DNA from: CAMNAO01 sp045605145
GTDB taxonomy: Bacteria > Bacillota > Clostridia > Oscillospirales > Oscillospiraceae
DNA: 14,825 bases
Assembly: GCA_045605145.1 (NCBI GenBank)
Contig: JAZUPH010000078.1
Location: forward strand, 1 to 14,825
Reading direction: 5' to 3'
Shown: piece after piece, positions 5,241-11,907 of the stretch
Numbering within the stretch: the stretch's first letter is position 1
Layout: every line of letters starts with the position of its first letter
The notes under the pieces: generated by a model
What the model was told of the DNA's origin: nothing
The model's database searches: none
What the model saw: the letters and a program-made list of their open reading frames with translations, nothing else
Translations under genes and position numbers: made by a program

Positions 5241-6680
5241 ATGGCCAACACAAAGCTGTCCGGATCCCTGTCCACCAAAAAACTGATCGGGCTTATCGTT
5301 GCCGTGCTGGTGATCGCCATCAGCCAGTTCATGCCCGACAACGCCATGCTCACCGCAACCGGAATGAAGACCGTGGGCGTGCTGATCGCTTTCCTTGTCA
5401 TTCTCGTGACCGAGGCGCTGCCCGTTGTGGTGACCAGCCTTATATTCGTAGGTCTTTTGCCACTGCTGGGCGTTGCCGCATCCGGACCCAGCATGATGGC
5501 CAATCTCAAGATCGCGCTGAGCGGTTATTCTGAGCCTATCGTGTTCTTCACCCTGGCCTCATTCGGCATTGCCGCCGCCCTGACCAACATCCCCCTGTCC
5601 AAGCGCGTACTGCGCGCCCTGCTCAAAAAGTTCGGCAGGGACATCAATTCCGTGCTGCTGGCCGTCATGGTCTGCACCGCGGTCATCTCCTCCATCGTTT
5701 CCAACGTGCCCACCTGCGCCATTTTTATGGCGATCTCCCTTGACTTCCTCAAACTGTACAAGACCGAAGAAGACCGCAAGGCAACCGGCAAGGCCTTTAT
5801 GATCGGCGTACCCGTTGCAAGTATGATCGGCGGCATGATGACCCCCGCCGGCAGCTCCATCAACCTGCTGGCCATCTCTCAGCTTGAGAGCCTGACCGGT
5901 CAGACCATCACCTTCGTCCAGTGGATGCTGGCAGGTATCCCGCTGACCATTGTCATGATCCCCATCGCATGGCTGCTCATCACCCGCATCTATAAGCCCG
6001 TGGCCGTCAGCCGCGAGGATATTGAGGAGTTCATCGGCACCCTGTCCCTTGACATTCCCGAGAAAACGGAAACCAAGGAAAAGAAGGTCATCGTCATCGT
6101 GGCCGTCATGTTTACCCTGTGGGTGCTGTCCAGCTGGATCAGCCAGATCAACGTAATGATCGTGGCGATTCTGGGCTGCTGCGTAATGTTCCTGCCCGGT
6201 ATCGAGGTTCTGGATATTAAGACCTTCCTGCGCGATAACAGCTGGGACGCCTTCTTCCTTGTCGGCTCTGTCATCTCCATCGCAAACTGCATGATCTCCA
6301 ACGGCGTCAGCACCGCCATCGCCTCCGCCATCCCCGCGCTGAGCGTGTCCCTGCCGGTGCTTATCGCCTTTACCGCAGTTCTCATTTTTGTCACTCTGGT
6401 CATCATCCCCGTGGCCTCCTCCATGATCCCCATCATGGCTGCCCCGCTGGTCGCCGTTGCTACCGGCGCAGGCGTTTCCCCGGCGATGATCCTGCTGGCC
6501 GCCGCTTTGTGTGCCGGCAACTGCTACCTGCTGCCGCTGGACACCGTGCCTCTCATTACCTACAGCAAGGGCTACTACTCCATGACCGATATGGCAAAGA
6601 GCACCATCTGGATGCAACTGGCCATGGTCGCGCTGTGCGCGCTGTGGATCCCGCTGGTGGGCATGATGGTAGGCTTCTGA
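5241..6680 (+). CDS. DASS (SLC13)-family sodium/anion symporter
   Basis: This 479-residue polytopic membrane protein has about eleven to twelve hydrophobic segments in two similar halves, typical of the divalent anion:Na+ symporter family within the ArsB/NhaD superfamily. Family signposts are the re-entrant loop with SSIVSNVPTCAIF (Ser154-Asn155 in the SNT position), MMTPAGSSINLLAI (about 199-212) and the second-half loop CAGNCYLLPLDTVPLITY near the C terminus. Members take up C4-dicarboxylates, citrate, sulfate or related anions with sodium. The binding-site triplets depart from the usual SNT (SNV here, and no SNT in the second half), so the substrate cannot be named. The ATG at 5241 has AGCGGAGG 7 nt upstream. 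The gene is transcribed alone between its own promoter and a strong terminator. Confidence 0.88.
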   Translation: MANTKLSGSLSTKKLIGLIVAVLVIAISQFMPDNAMLTATGMKTVGVLIAFLVILVTEALPVVVTSLIFVGLLPLLGVAASGPSMMANLKIALSGYSEPIVFFTLASFGIAAALTNIPLSKRVLRALLKKFGRDINSVLLAVMVCTAVISSIVSNVPTCAIFMAISLDFLKLYKTEEDRKATGKAFMIGVPVASMIGGMMTPAGSSINLLAISQLESLTGQTITFVQWMLAGIPLTIVMIPIAWLLITRIYKPVAVSREDIEEFIGTLSLDIPEKTETKEKKVIVIVAVMFTLWVLSSWISQINVMIVAILGCCVMFLPGIEVLDIKTFLRDNSWDAFFLVGSVISIANCMISNGVSTAIASAIPALSVSLPVLIAFTAVLIFVTLVIIPVASSMIPIMAAPLVAVATGAGVSPAMILLAAALCAGNCYLLPLDTVPLITYSKGYYSMTDMAKSTIWMQLAMVALCALWIPLVGMMVGF

Positions 6681-6704
6681 GCCTTATATACGCAATTTAA
6701 ACCG

Positions 6705-6743
6705 CACACGGGAAAGGACAAGATCCTTTCCCGTGTGTTTTTT
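6705..6743 (+). terminator. Intrinsic terminator of the symporter gene
   Basis: A perfect 14-bp GC-containing stem (6705-6718 with 6724-6737, 5-nt loop) is followed by six T, 24 bp after the stop codon. Confidence 0.93.
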
Positions 6744-6769
6744 CAAAAAATTTTAAGCCCTCTTTAAAA

Positions 6770-6781
6770 TAAGCTACCTTA
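6770..6781. promoter_or_regulatory. Upstream half of a paired operator
   Basis: TAAGCTACCTTA differs by one base from the perfect palindrome at 6816-6827. It ends 5 bp before the -35 element. A separate 7-bp inverted repeat (6750-6756 with 6764-6770) adjoins it. Confidence 0.5.
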
Positions 6782-6786
6782 ACATC

Positions 6787-6815
6787 TTGACGGAACATTC
6801 ATTGCGTGTTATAAT
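6787..6815 (+). promoter_or_regulatory. Sigma-A promoter of the ABC exporter gene
   Basis: TTGACG (6787-6792) and TATAAT (6810-6815) are separated by 17 bp. The predicted start near 6822 falls inside the downstream palindrome. The leader is about 95 nt and contains a 12-bp direct repeat, CTGYGCGCTGTC, at 6843-6854 and 6872-6883. Confidence 0.88.
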
Positions 6816-6827
6816 TAAGGTACCTTA
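6816..6827. promoter_or_regulatory. Downstream palindromic operator candidate
   Basis: TAAGGTACCTTA is a perfect 12-bp palindrome starting directly after the -10 and covering the predicted transcription start. With the near-copy at 6770-6781, centred 46 bp upstream, it brackets the core promoter, the layout expected of a dimeric repressor. No regulator gene is adjacent. Confidence 0.6.
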
Positions 6828-6918
6828 TTTGAATTCCTGGCACTGCGCGCTGTCACCGCCGCTCCCTTGGGCTGTGCGCTGTCTTAACTTTTGAGTTTAT
6901 AGGAAAAGGAGGATGTGT

Positions 6919-8817
6919 ATGGCAAGAATGAGTTCGGAGGCTCAGGCCGCGCAGGAGGCCCTGAAAGAGCCGAAACCCCAATCAATCAAAGACGTGCCGC
7001 GCTATGTAAAAAATGTGGTGGGGCACACGGCGTCCCGACTGGGCTACATTTTCAAGCTGGTGTGGGACGCAAAAAAGTCACTGCTGTTTGTAATGCTGTT
7101 TATGACGGTTTACAACGGCGTAATGCCCCTGGTGGGTACCCTTATTTCCGCACATCTGCTGGCGCAGGTGGTGCTCTCCTTCTCGCAGGAGGTTGATCTG
7201 ATCCTGCCGCTGGCACTGCAGTTCGGCTACATCTTTTTTAACGCCCTGGTGACCAGCCTTAACAACATGGTCACGCGCATATCCGGCGAGGTGGTCACAA
7301 ACCACATTAAAATACAGATAATGGAGAAGGCCAAAGAGGTCGATCTTGCCAGCTTCGATATGCCGGACTTCTATGCCCGTCTTGAGAACGCCAGCCGAGA
7401 GGCAGGCTCACGCCCGGTGAGCATCCTCAACTCCGCCTTTGGCATGATCAGCAAAATCATCTCCATGGTCAGCTATATCGTGGTGCTGTTCGCTCTTCTC
7501 GGCAGGCTGGGTGTCATGGCGCACCTGTTCTTCGTCCTTTTCGTGGCGCTGAGTGTCCTCAACGCTGTGATCAGCTTCACCTTCCGCCGCAAGACAGTGT
7601 TTTACCAGCGCCACCGCTCAAAAGACCGCCGTCAGCTCAATTATTACAGCGACATTATGGTCAATAAAGATGTGGTCAAAGAGATCCGCCTGTTTAACCT
7701 TGCTGATGTGTTTATCGGCAGGTATAACGAGATTTTCGTGAAATACTTTGCCGGCATACGCAAACTTATCTGGCAGGAGGGCGGATGGAGCATTGTCCTT
7801 TCGGGCATGACGGCGATACTCAACGGCGTACTGTTTTACATGATCGCCACCAATGTCACCCAGATCAGCGACTATTCCGTGTACACCGCGGCGCTCAACA
7901 GTATATCATCCTGTGTGGCGGCCCTGATCAGCACCACCGCCTCCATTTATGAGGGCAGCCTGTTCATCGACAATTTCATCCTGTTCATGCAGGAAGAGCG
8001 GCACATCGTGCCAAGCGTGGATGAACCCCTTATCCCCAAACGCCACTGCGGGCACACCATTGAGCTGCGCGATGTGAGCTTCGCCTATCCCGGCACCGAA
8101 AGACGGGTCATTAACCATGTGAACCTGACCATTCACGAGGGTGAGACAATCGCCCTGGTAGGACTTAACGGCTCGGGAAAAACCACCCTTATTAAGCTCA
8201 TTACCCGTCTTTATGACCCCACTGAGGGTGAGATTCTTCTGGATGGGCGCAACATCAAGGAATACGATGTTGCCGCGCTTTACGACATGTACGGCATCAT
8301 CTTCCAGGACTTCGGCAAATACGCCACCGATGTAAGGGAGAACATCGCCTTCGGCCAGATCGAAAAAGAGGTGGACGAGGATGAGATCCGCTCCGCCGCG
8401 CGGCAGTCCAGTGCCGATCAGTTTATCGAGGCGCTGCCCAAGGGCTATGACACGCCCCTTATGCGCTACTTTGAGTCCAGCGGCATTGAACTGTCCGTGG
8501 GTCAGTGGCAGAAGCTGTCTGTGGCCCGCGCCTTCTATTCCGATTCGGACATACTCATACTGGATGAGCCCACGGCATCGCTGGATGCCATTGCCGAGCA
8601 GGAGATATTCAATCAGTTCGACGCCCTGCGAAAAGACAAGACCACCATCTTCGTCTCCCACCGTCTGTCCAGCGCCACCACCGCCGACCGCGTAGTCGTC
8701 CTCAAGGACGGCGCGATCGCCGAGTGCGGCACCCACCGACAGCTTATGGAGGCAGAGGGCGAGTACTACACTCTGTTCTCCACCCAGGCCAAGCGTTATC
8801 TGGAAAGCGGCGTGTAA
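6919..8817 (+). CDS. ABC exporter half-transporter (NisT/MsbA-like)
   Basis: The 632-residue protein fuses an exporter transmembrane domain (hydrophobic segments near 55-78, 95-115, 173-195, 200-220, 292-310 and 325-345) to a C-terminal ATPase. The ATPase has Walker A GLNGSGKTT (415-423), a Q-loop IIFQDFGKY, signature LSVGQWQK (from 525), Walker B ILILDEP (545-551) and H-loop His581. All key residues are present. FQDFxKY and GQWQK are typical of the subfamily containing lantibiotic exporters such as NisT and many uncharacterised Firmicute exporters. It lacks a C39 peptidase domain. A half-transporter should work as a homodimer, as no partner gene is adjacent. The ATG at 6919 is chosen because AAGGAGG lies 6 nt upstream; the ATG at 6913 abuts that site. 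The substrate is unknown; no precursor peptide or biosynthesis gene is nearby. Confidence 0.9.
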   Translation: MARMSSEAQAAQEALKEPKPQSIKDVPRYVKNVVGHTASRLGYIFKLVWDAKKSLLFVMLFMTVYNGVMPLVGTLISAHLLAQVVLSFSQEVDLILPLALQFGYIFFNALVTSLNNMVTRISGEVVTNHIKIQIMEKAKEVDLASFDMPDFYARLENASREAGSRPVSILNSAFGMISKIISMVSYIVVLFALLGRLGVMAHLFFVLFVALSVLNAVISFTFRRKTVFYQRHRSKDRRQLNYYSDIMVNKDVVKEIRLFNLADVFIGRYNEIFVKYFAGIRKLIWQEGGWSIVLSGMTAILNGVLFYMIATNVTQISDYSVYTAALNSISSCVAALISTTASIYEGSLFIDNFILFMQEERHIVPSVDEPLIPKRHCGHTIELRDVSFAYPGTERRVINHVNLTIHEGETIALVGLNGSGKTTLIKLITRLYDPTEGEILLDGRNIKEYDVAALYDMYGIIFQDFGKYATDVRENIAFGQIEKEVDEDEIRSAARQSSADQFIEALPKGYDTPLMRYFESSGIELSVGQWQKLSVARAFYSDSDILILDEPTASLDAIAEQEIFNQFDALRKDKTTIFVSHRLSSATTADRVVVLKDGAIAECGTHRQLMEAEGEYYTLFSTQAKRYLESGV

Positions 8818-8847
8818 TCTCGGCGCTGCCCTATAACTTCGCAAAAG

Positions 8848-8880
8848 AAAAACACACAGGACTGAGTCCTGTGTGTTTTT
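8848..8880. terminator. Bidirectional terminator between ABC exporter and rubredoxin genes
   Basis: A perfect 12-bp stem (8851-8862 with 8866-8877, 3-nt loop) is flanked by A residues on the left and T on the right, giving 15 paired bases in all. It therefore presents a T run on both strands and serves the two convergent genes. Confidence 0.9.
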
Positions 8881-8906
8881 TATGTTCTGTTTCTTATCCG
8901 GGAGCT

Positions 8907-9062
8907 TCACTCTTCGCTGAACAGCTCTTTCCCGGCGCCGCACAGCGGACACTCATAATCCTCAGGCAGTTCATCCCAGGGAGTGTCGGGGTCGATGCCG
9001 TTTTCGATGTCGCCAATTTCCTCGTCATAAACATAGCCACAAAGATCGCATACGTATTTCAC
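8907..9062 (-). CDS. Rubredoxin
   Basis: This 51-residue protein starts at a GTG, with AAGGAGG 7 nt upstream. Two CxxC knuckles, YVCDLCGYVYDEE (Cys5, Cys8) and YECPLCGAGKE (Cys38, Cys41), bind the single iron. The conserved DPDTPWDELPEDY segment between them is diagnostic of rubredoxin. Length is that of classical rubredoxins (about 52-54). The protein is a small cytoplasmic one-electron carrier, which in anaerobes often feeds rubrerythrin, superoxide reductase or flavodiiron proteins. None of these is in the window, so its partner is unknown. It is easily missed because it is short and starts with GTG. It has its own promoter and shares the convergent terminator with the ABC exporter. Confidence 0.96.
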   Translation of the reverse strand: MKYVCDLCGYVYDEEIGDIENGIDPDTPWDELPEDYECPLCGAGKELFSEE

Positions 9063-9133
9063 AGACAGGCCTCCTTACCTTAAGCAGTAATCTTTCCTTT
9101 GCGGTGCTTGCCGCAGATTTATTTATCTGCGCC

Positions 9134-9162
9134 ATTATATCTGTACTGTACGCGTTTGTAAA
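9134..9162 (-). promoter_or_regulatory. Sigma-A promoter of the rubredoxin gene
   Basis: On the minus strand, TTTACA (9157-9162) and TATAAT (9134-9139) have a 17-bp spacer. The leader of about 65 nt begins with a 7-bp hairpin (9112-9118 with 9125-9131), close to the predicted start. This promoter makes rubredoxin independent of the upstream rsmA unit. Confidence 0.8.
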
Positions 9163-9248
9163 GCTGATTATGCACGAAAATACGGTCTGTGGGGCGCTGT
9201 GTTTTTGTTATATCCGACCGCAGTTTGGCTATTTGCACGCCCACTGCG

Positions 9249-10103
9249 TCATTGCAGCTCCCCAAGGGCGTCCGACAGGGCGGCAAGCTGTGCAAGGGAC
9301 AGTGCCTCACCGCGAATATTGGGGGCGATACCCGCCCGCTCCATGGCTGTAGTGAGTTTGTCTTTGTTAAGGCTCATTGCCGCGGCAAGGGAGTTGAGCA
9401 GGGTCTTTCGCCTTAAATGGAAGGCGCCCGAAAGCACCCGATGGAACAGCGCCTCATCCCCGGGCGCGACAGCGGGTTCCGGCAGCATATCCAGCCGCAC
9501 AATGCTGCTGGTCACATGGGGTGCAGGGACGAAGCATTCCGGCGGCACATCGCAGACGATCTGGGCCCGGGCAAGATACTGTATCTTCGCCGCGAACAGG
9601 CACCACTGCTTATCACCGGGCTGCGCGGTGAGCTTTTCCGCCGCTTCCCGCTGGATCATAAAGGTCATGCGCTCAAACAGGCCGCTGTAAACCAGTTTTT
9701 CAATGATCTCGGAGGTGATGTTGTAGGGCAGATTGGCACAGACCATTCTGCGGCGGCCGTCCATCTTCTCCCGGGCGAAGGTTTCCGGATCCAGCTTCAG
9801 TGCATCGCCGAGGATGATACTCACATTGTCAAAGTCCGCCGTGGTCTCACGCAGGACGGGGATTATCCGCTCATCCAGCTCAACCGCCGCAACCGCGCCT
9901 GCGCGCAGTGCAAGCTGGCGCGTAAGGGCGCCGGCGCCGGGGCCGATCTCCATGACCGCCCAGTCCGCGTCACAGCCGGAGGCTTCCGCCAGGGTGCGGG
10001 GCACCCACTCTTCAATTACAAAATTCTGCCCCATAGACTTGGAGAAGCGGAAACCCGCCCGCTCCAACCGGGGTATAAGCTCTTTGGGATTACACGGATC
10101 CAT
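9249..10103 (-). CDS. rsmA: 16S rRNA dimethyladenosine transferase RsmA (KsgA)
   Basis: RsmA dimethylates two adjacent adenosines (A1518 and A1519, E. coli numbering) in helix 45 of 16S rRNA late in small-subunit assembly, using S-adenosylmethionine. The 284-residue protein shows the expected Rossmann methyltransferase motifs: GQNF near residue 25, EIGPGAGALT (52-61) for cofactor binding, acidic Glu75/Asp77, and catalytic NLPYNIT (124-130). A C-terminal helical domain follows, and the length is normal. The ATG at 10103 has GGGAG 7 nt upstream; an in-frame GTG at 10151 overlaps the preceding gene and has no ribosome binding site. It lies 38 bp after the dipeptidase gene and is probably co-transcribed with it. 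No clear terminator follows. Confidence 0.96.
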   Translation of the reverse strand: MDPCNPKELIPRLERAGFRFSKSMGQNFVIEEWVPRTLAEASGCDADWAVMEIGPGAGALTRQLALRAGAVAAVELDERIIPVLRETTADFDNVSIILGDALKLDPETFAREKMDGRRRMVCANLPYNITSEIIEKLVYSGLFERMTFMIQREAAEKLTAQPGDKQWCLFAAKIQYLARAQIVCDVPPECFVPAPHVTSSIVRLDMLPEPAVAPGDEALFHRVLSGAFHLRRKTLLNSLAAAMSLNKDKLTTAMERAGIAPNIRGEALSLAQLAALSDALGELQ

Positions 10104-10141
10104 AGTAGTTCTCCCGATAGTACTGTTGGGCGCCGGCGCTG

Positions 10142-11545
10142 TTATCTGCACAGGCGGGCAATCGCCAGTGTGTAGATCTCCGCCGCGGTCATAAGTCCGT
10201 CAAGGCTGGCGCGCTCATTTGCGCCGTGCTCGCGGGAATCGAAGTCGGGCATGCAGGGGCCGAAGGCAACGCCGCCGGGGATCTCATGCACATAGGTGCC
10301 GCCGCCCATGGCAAGGCACTCGCCCTTCAGGCCGGTGACCTGCTCGTAGCAGTCGAGCAGGGTGGTGACAAACTCTCCCTCGGCGGGGGTGTGGTGACCG
10401 GGATACATATCGCCGCTGACCCGGAACCCCAGATCTCCCAAAACGCGCTCCACTACATTTTTGCAGTTTTCGTCATTGGCACACAGGGGGACACGGCTGT
10501 CGTACTGGCCGCGGACGCCCGTCTCGTCCAGGCTGAGAAGGCTGAACACCACGGTCATGGGGCCGGAAATTTCGTCCGCCATGTTGATGCCCAGCGCGGC
10601 GCCCTGCCAGTCCCCGTGGGGGAAGGCGCGGTTTAAGCCGCGAACGGCGCGGGTGCTGGGGCAGTCGGCGAGGGGGAACCGGCACAGCGCGTCAATAAGG
10701 GCTGTGTTACCGTTGTTGCCCATCTCCGGCAGGGATGCATGAGCCTGAACGCCGTGGGCAAAGACGCGCACGCCGCCCTCCGCCGCCTCACACCAAATCT
10801 GGGCGCCGGTGTCCTCGGCCGCCTGCGCCAGGATGGGCGCGGCCTCGCTTTCCGTCACACCCAGGAGCAGTGCCTGGGCATCGGAGGGGAGGACGTTGAT
10901 GCGGAAGCCGCCCTCCAGCTCAGCCACCCGGGGCAGGACATCGGTGGTCTCCCAGTTCATGGAGAACACAGGCTTGTAGCTGCCCTTCTCGGTGTTGTAC
11001 AGGGGGAACCACGCATCCGGAGTAAAGGTGCCTGGCGCGGGCTTTTCAATATTATAATAGTATGCAATGTCGCCGGAGCCGCTCTCTTCATCAGCGCCCA
11101 TGATCAGGCGCAGGCCCTTGGAAATGGGCAGGCCCAGCTCTTTCACGCAGCGCATGGCGTACAGTGCCGCTAAAAGAGGACCTTTGTCATCGCTGACACC
11201 GCGTCCGTAGAGAATGTCGCCCTCCTGCACCACGGTGTAGGGGTCGGTGTCCCAGCCGGGGCCTTCTCCAACTACATCCAGATGGGCCAGGATGTCCAGC
11301 GCACGGTCGGCAGGACCGAAGTCGGCGGTGGAGACATAGTTATCCCAGTTCTTCACCGCAAAGCCGTAGCCGGCGGCCATATCCTCCGCCACCTTCAGCA
11401 CGCGGGCGCACTCTTCCCCGTAGGGCATGCCGTCCAGCGCATCGGCACGAACCGAGCGCACGGCAACGAGAGTATCCAGATCGGTCACAAACTGAGCGCG
11501 GTGCTCGTCAAGCCACTGTTTGATAAGGGGTCTGTATTCGTCCAT
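10142..11545 (-). CDS. PepV-like M20 family dipeptidase
   Basis: This 467-residue protein resembles the PepV/Sapep dipeptidases, two-zinc cytoplasmic aminopeptidases that cleave dipeptides after peptide uptake. Recognisable active-site elements are AHLDVV (His88, Asp90), GVSDDKGP (Asp120), ADEESGS with the catalytic Glu153 and Glu154, PDAWFPLYNTEKG (Asp177), a central dimerisation/lid region with HGVQAHAS, and a C-terminal His440 in REHGANE that fits the last zinc ligand. Length matches PepV (about 470). The ATG at 11545 has a modest GAGG 8 nt upstream. It is the first gene of an operon with rsmA and is divergent from secA. Exact substrate preference (dipeptides or other small amides) cannot be read from sequence. 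Confidence 0.92.
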   Translation of the reverse strand: MDEYRPLIKQWLDEHRAQFVTDLDTLVAVRSVRADALDGMPYGEECARVLKVAEDMAAGYGFAVKNWDNYVSTADFGPADRALDILAHLDVVGEGPGWDTDPYTVVQEGDILYGRGVSDDKGPLLAALYAMRCVKELGLPISKGLRLIMGADEESGSGDIAYYYNIEKPAPGTFTPDAWFPLYNTEKGSYKPVFSMNWETTDVLPRVAELEGGFRINVLPSDAQALLLGVTESEAAPILAQAAEDTGAQIWCEAAEGGVRVFAHGVQAHASLPEMGNNGNTALIDALCRFPLADCPSTRAVRGLNRAFPHGDWQGAALGINMADEISGPMTVVFSLLSLDETGVRGQYDSRVPLCANDENCKNVVERVLGDLGFRVSGDMYPGHHTPAEGEFVTTLLDCYEQVTGLKGECLAMGGGTYVHEIPGGVAFGPCMPDFDSREHGANERASLDGLMTAAEIYTLAIARLCR

Positions 11546-11637
11546 TGTCTATACCTCAACATTAATTTTTGTTTTTCACTGCCAGGTTTCGCCCGCCGCC
11601 GCGCAAATGGCGGGGTATTATTGTGGGCGTCATCTTT

Positions 11638-11665
11638 ATTATAATCGCTTTTTTCCGTTTGTCCA
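11638..11665 (-). promoter_or_regulatory. Sigma-A promoter of the pepV-rsmA operon
   Basis: On the minus strand, TGGACA (11660-11665) and TATAAT (11638-11643) have a 16-bp spacer. Predicted transcription starts near 11631, giving a leader of about 85 nt. Confidence 0.75.
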
Positions 11666-11759
11666 CCGCAATGACGCGGCCGCTGCCGACTTTCGCTGTG
11701 AATATGCGGGAATGTTAATACAAAAACCAATAATTTTACTTTTATTTACAAAACGCATG

Positions 11760-11768
11760 TGCTATAAT
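11760..11768 (+). promoter_or_regulatory. Extended -10 promoter of secA
   Basis: TGCTATAAT combines a TGn extension with a perfect -10 (11763-11768). No good -35 lies at 16-18 bp; the nearby TTTACA at 11745-11750 is only 12 bp away. Transcription would start near 11775, leaving a leader of about 130 nt. Confidence 0.7.
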
Positions 11769-11835
11769 GTTAAAATCATAATTGCACCTACTGTGCCCTT
11801 TTGTGGGTTTGGCGGCAAAAACCGCAGACCGCACC

Positions 11836-11871
11836 GGGCCGTTTTGCAGGCTTATCCCCACAGGCCGGCCC
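11836..11871 (+). promoter_or_regulatory. Hairpin in the secA leader
   Basis: GGGCCG (11836-11841) pairs with CGGCCC (11866-11871), enclosing a 24-nt loop that ends 25 nt before the ribosome binding site. No T tract follows, so it is not a terminator. A role in secA control is only a possibility. Confidence 0.35.
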
Positions 11872-11907
11872 TATATTGCAGCAATGCATCACTACCAAGG
11901 AGAAATG

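Larger units (their letters stand above)
11546..11907. other. Divergent intergenic region between pepV-like gene and secA
   Basis: These 362 bp hold the two divergent promoters, a GC-rich inverted repeat in the dipeptidase leader (CCCGCC paired with GGCGGG, within about 11590-11614), and the secA leader with its hairpin. I see no further gene. Confidence 0.7.
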
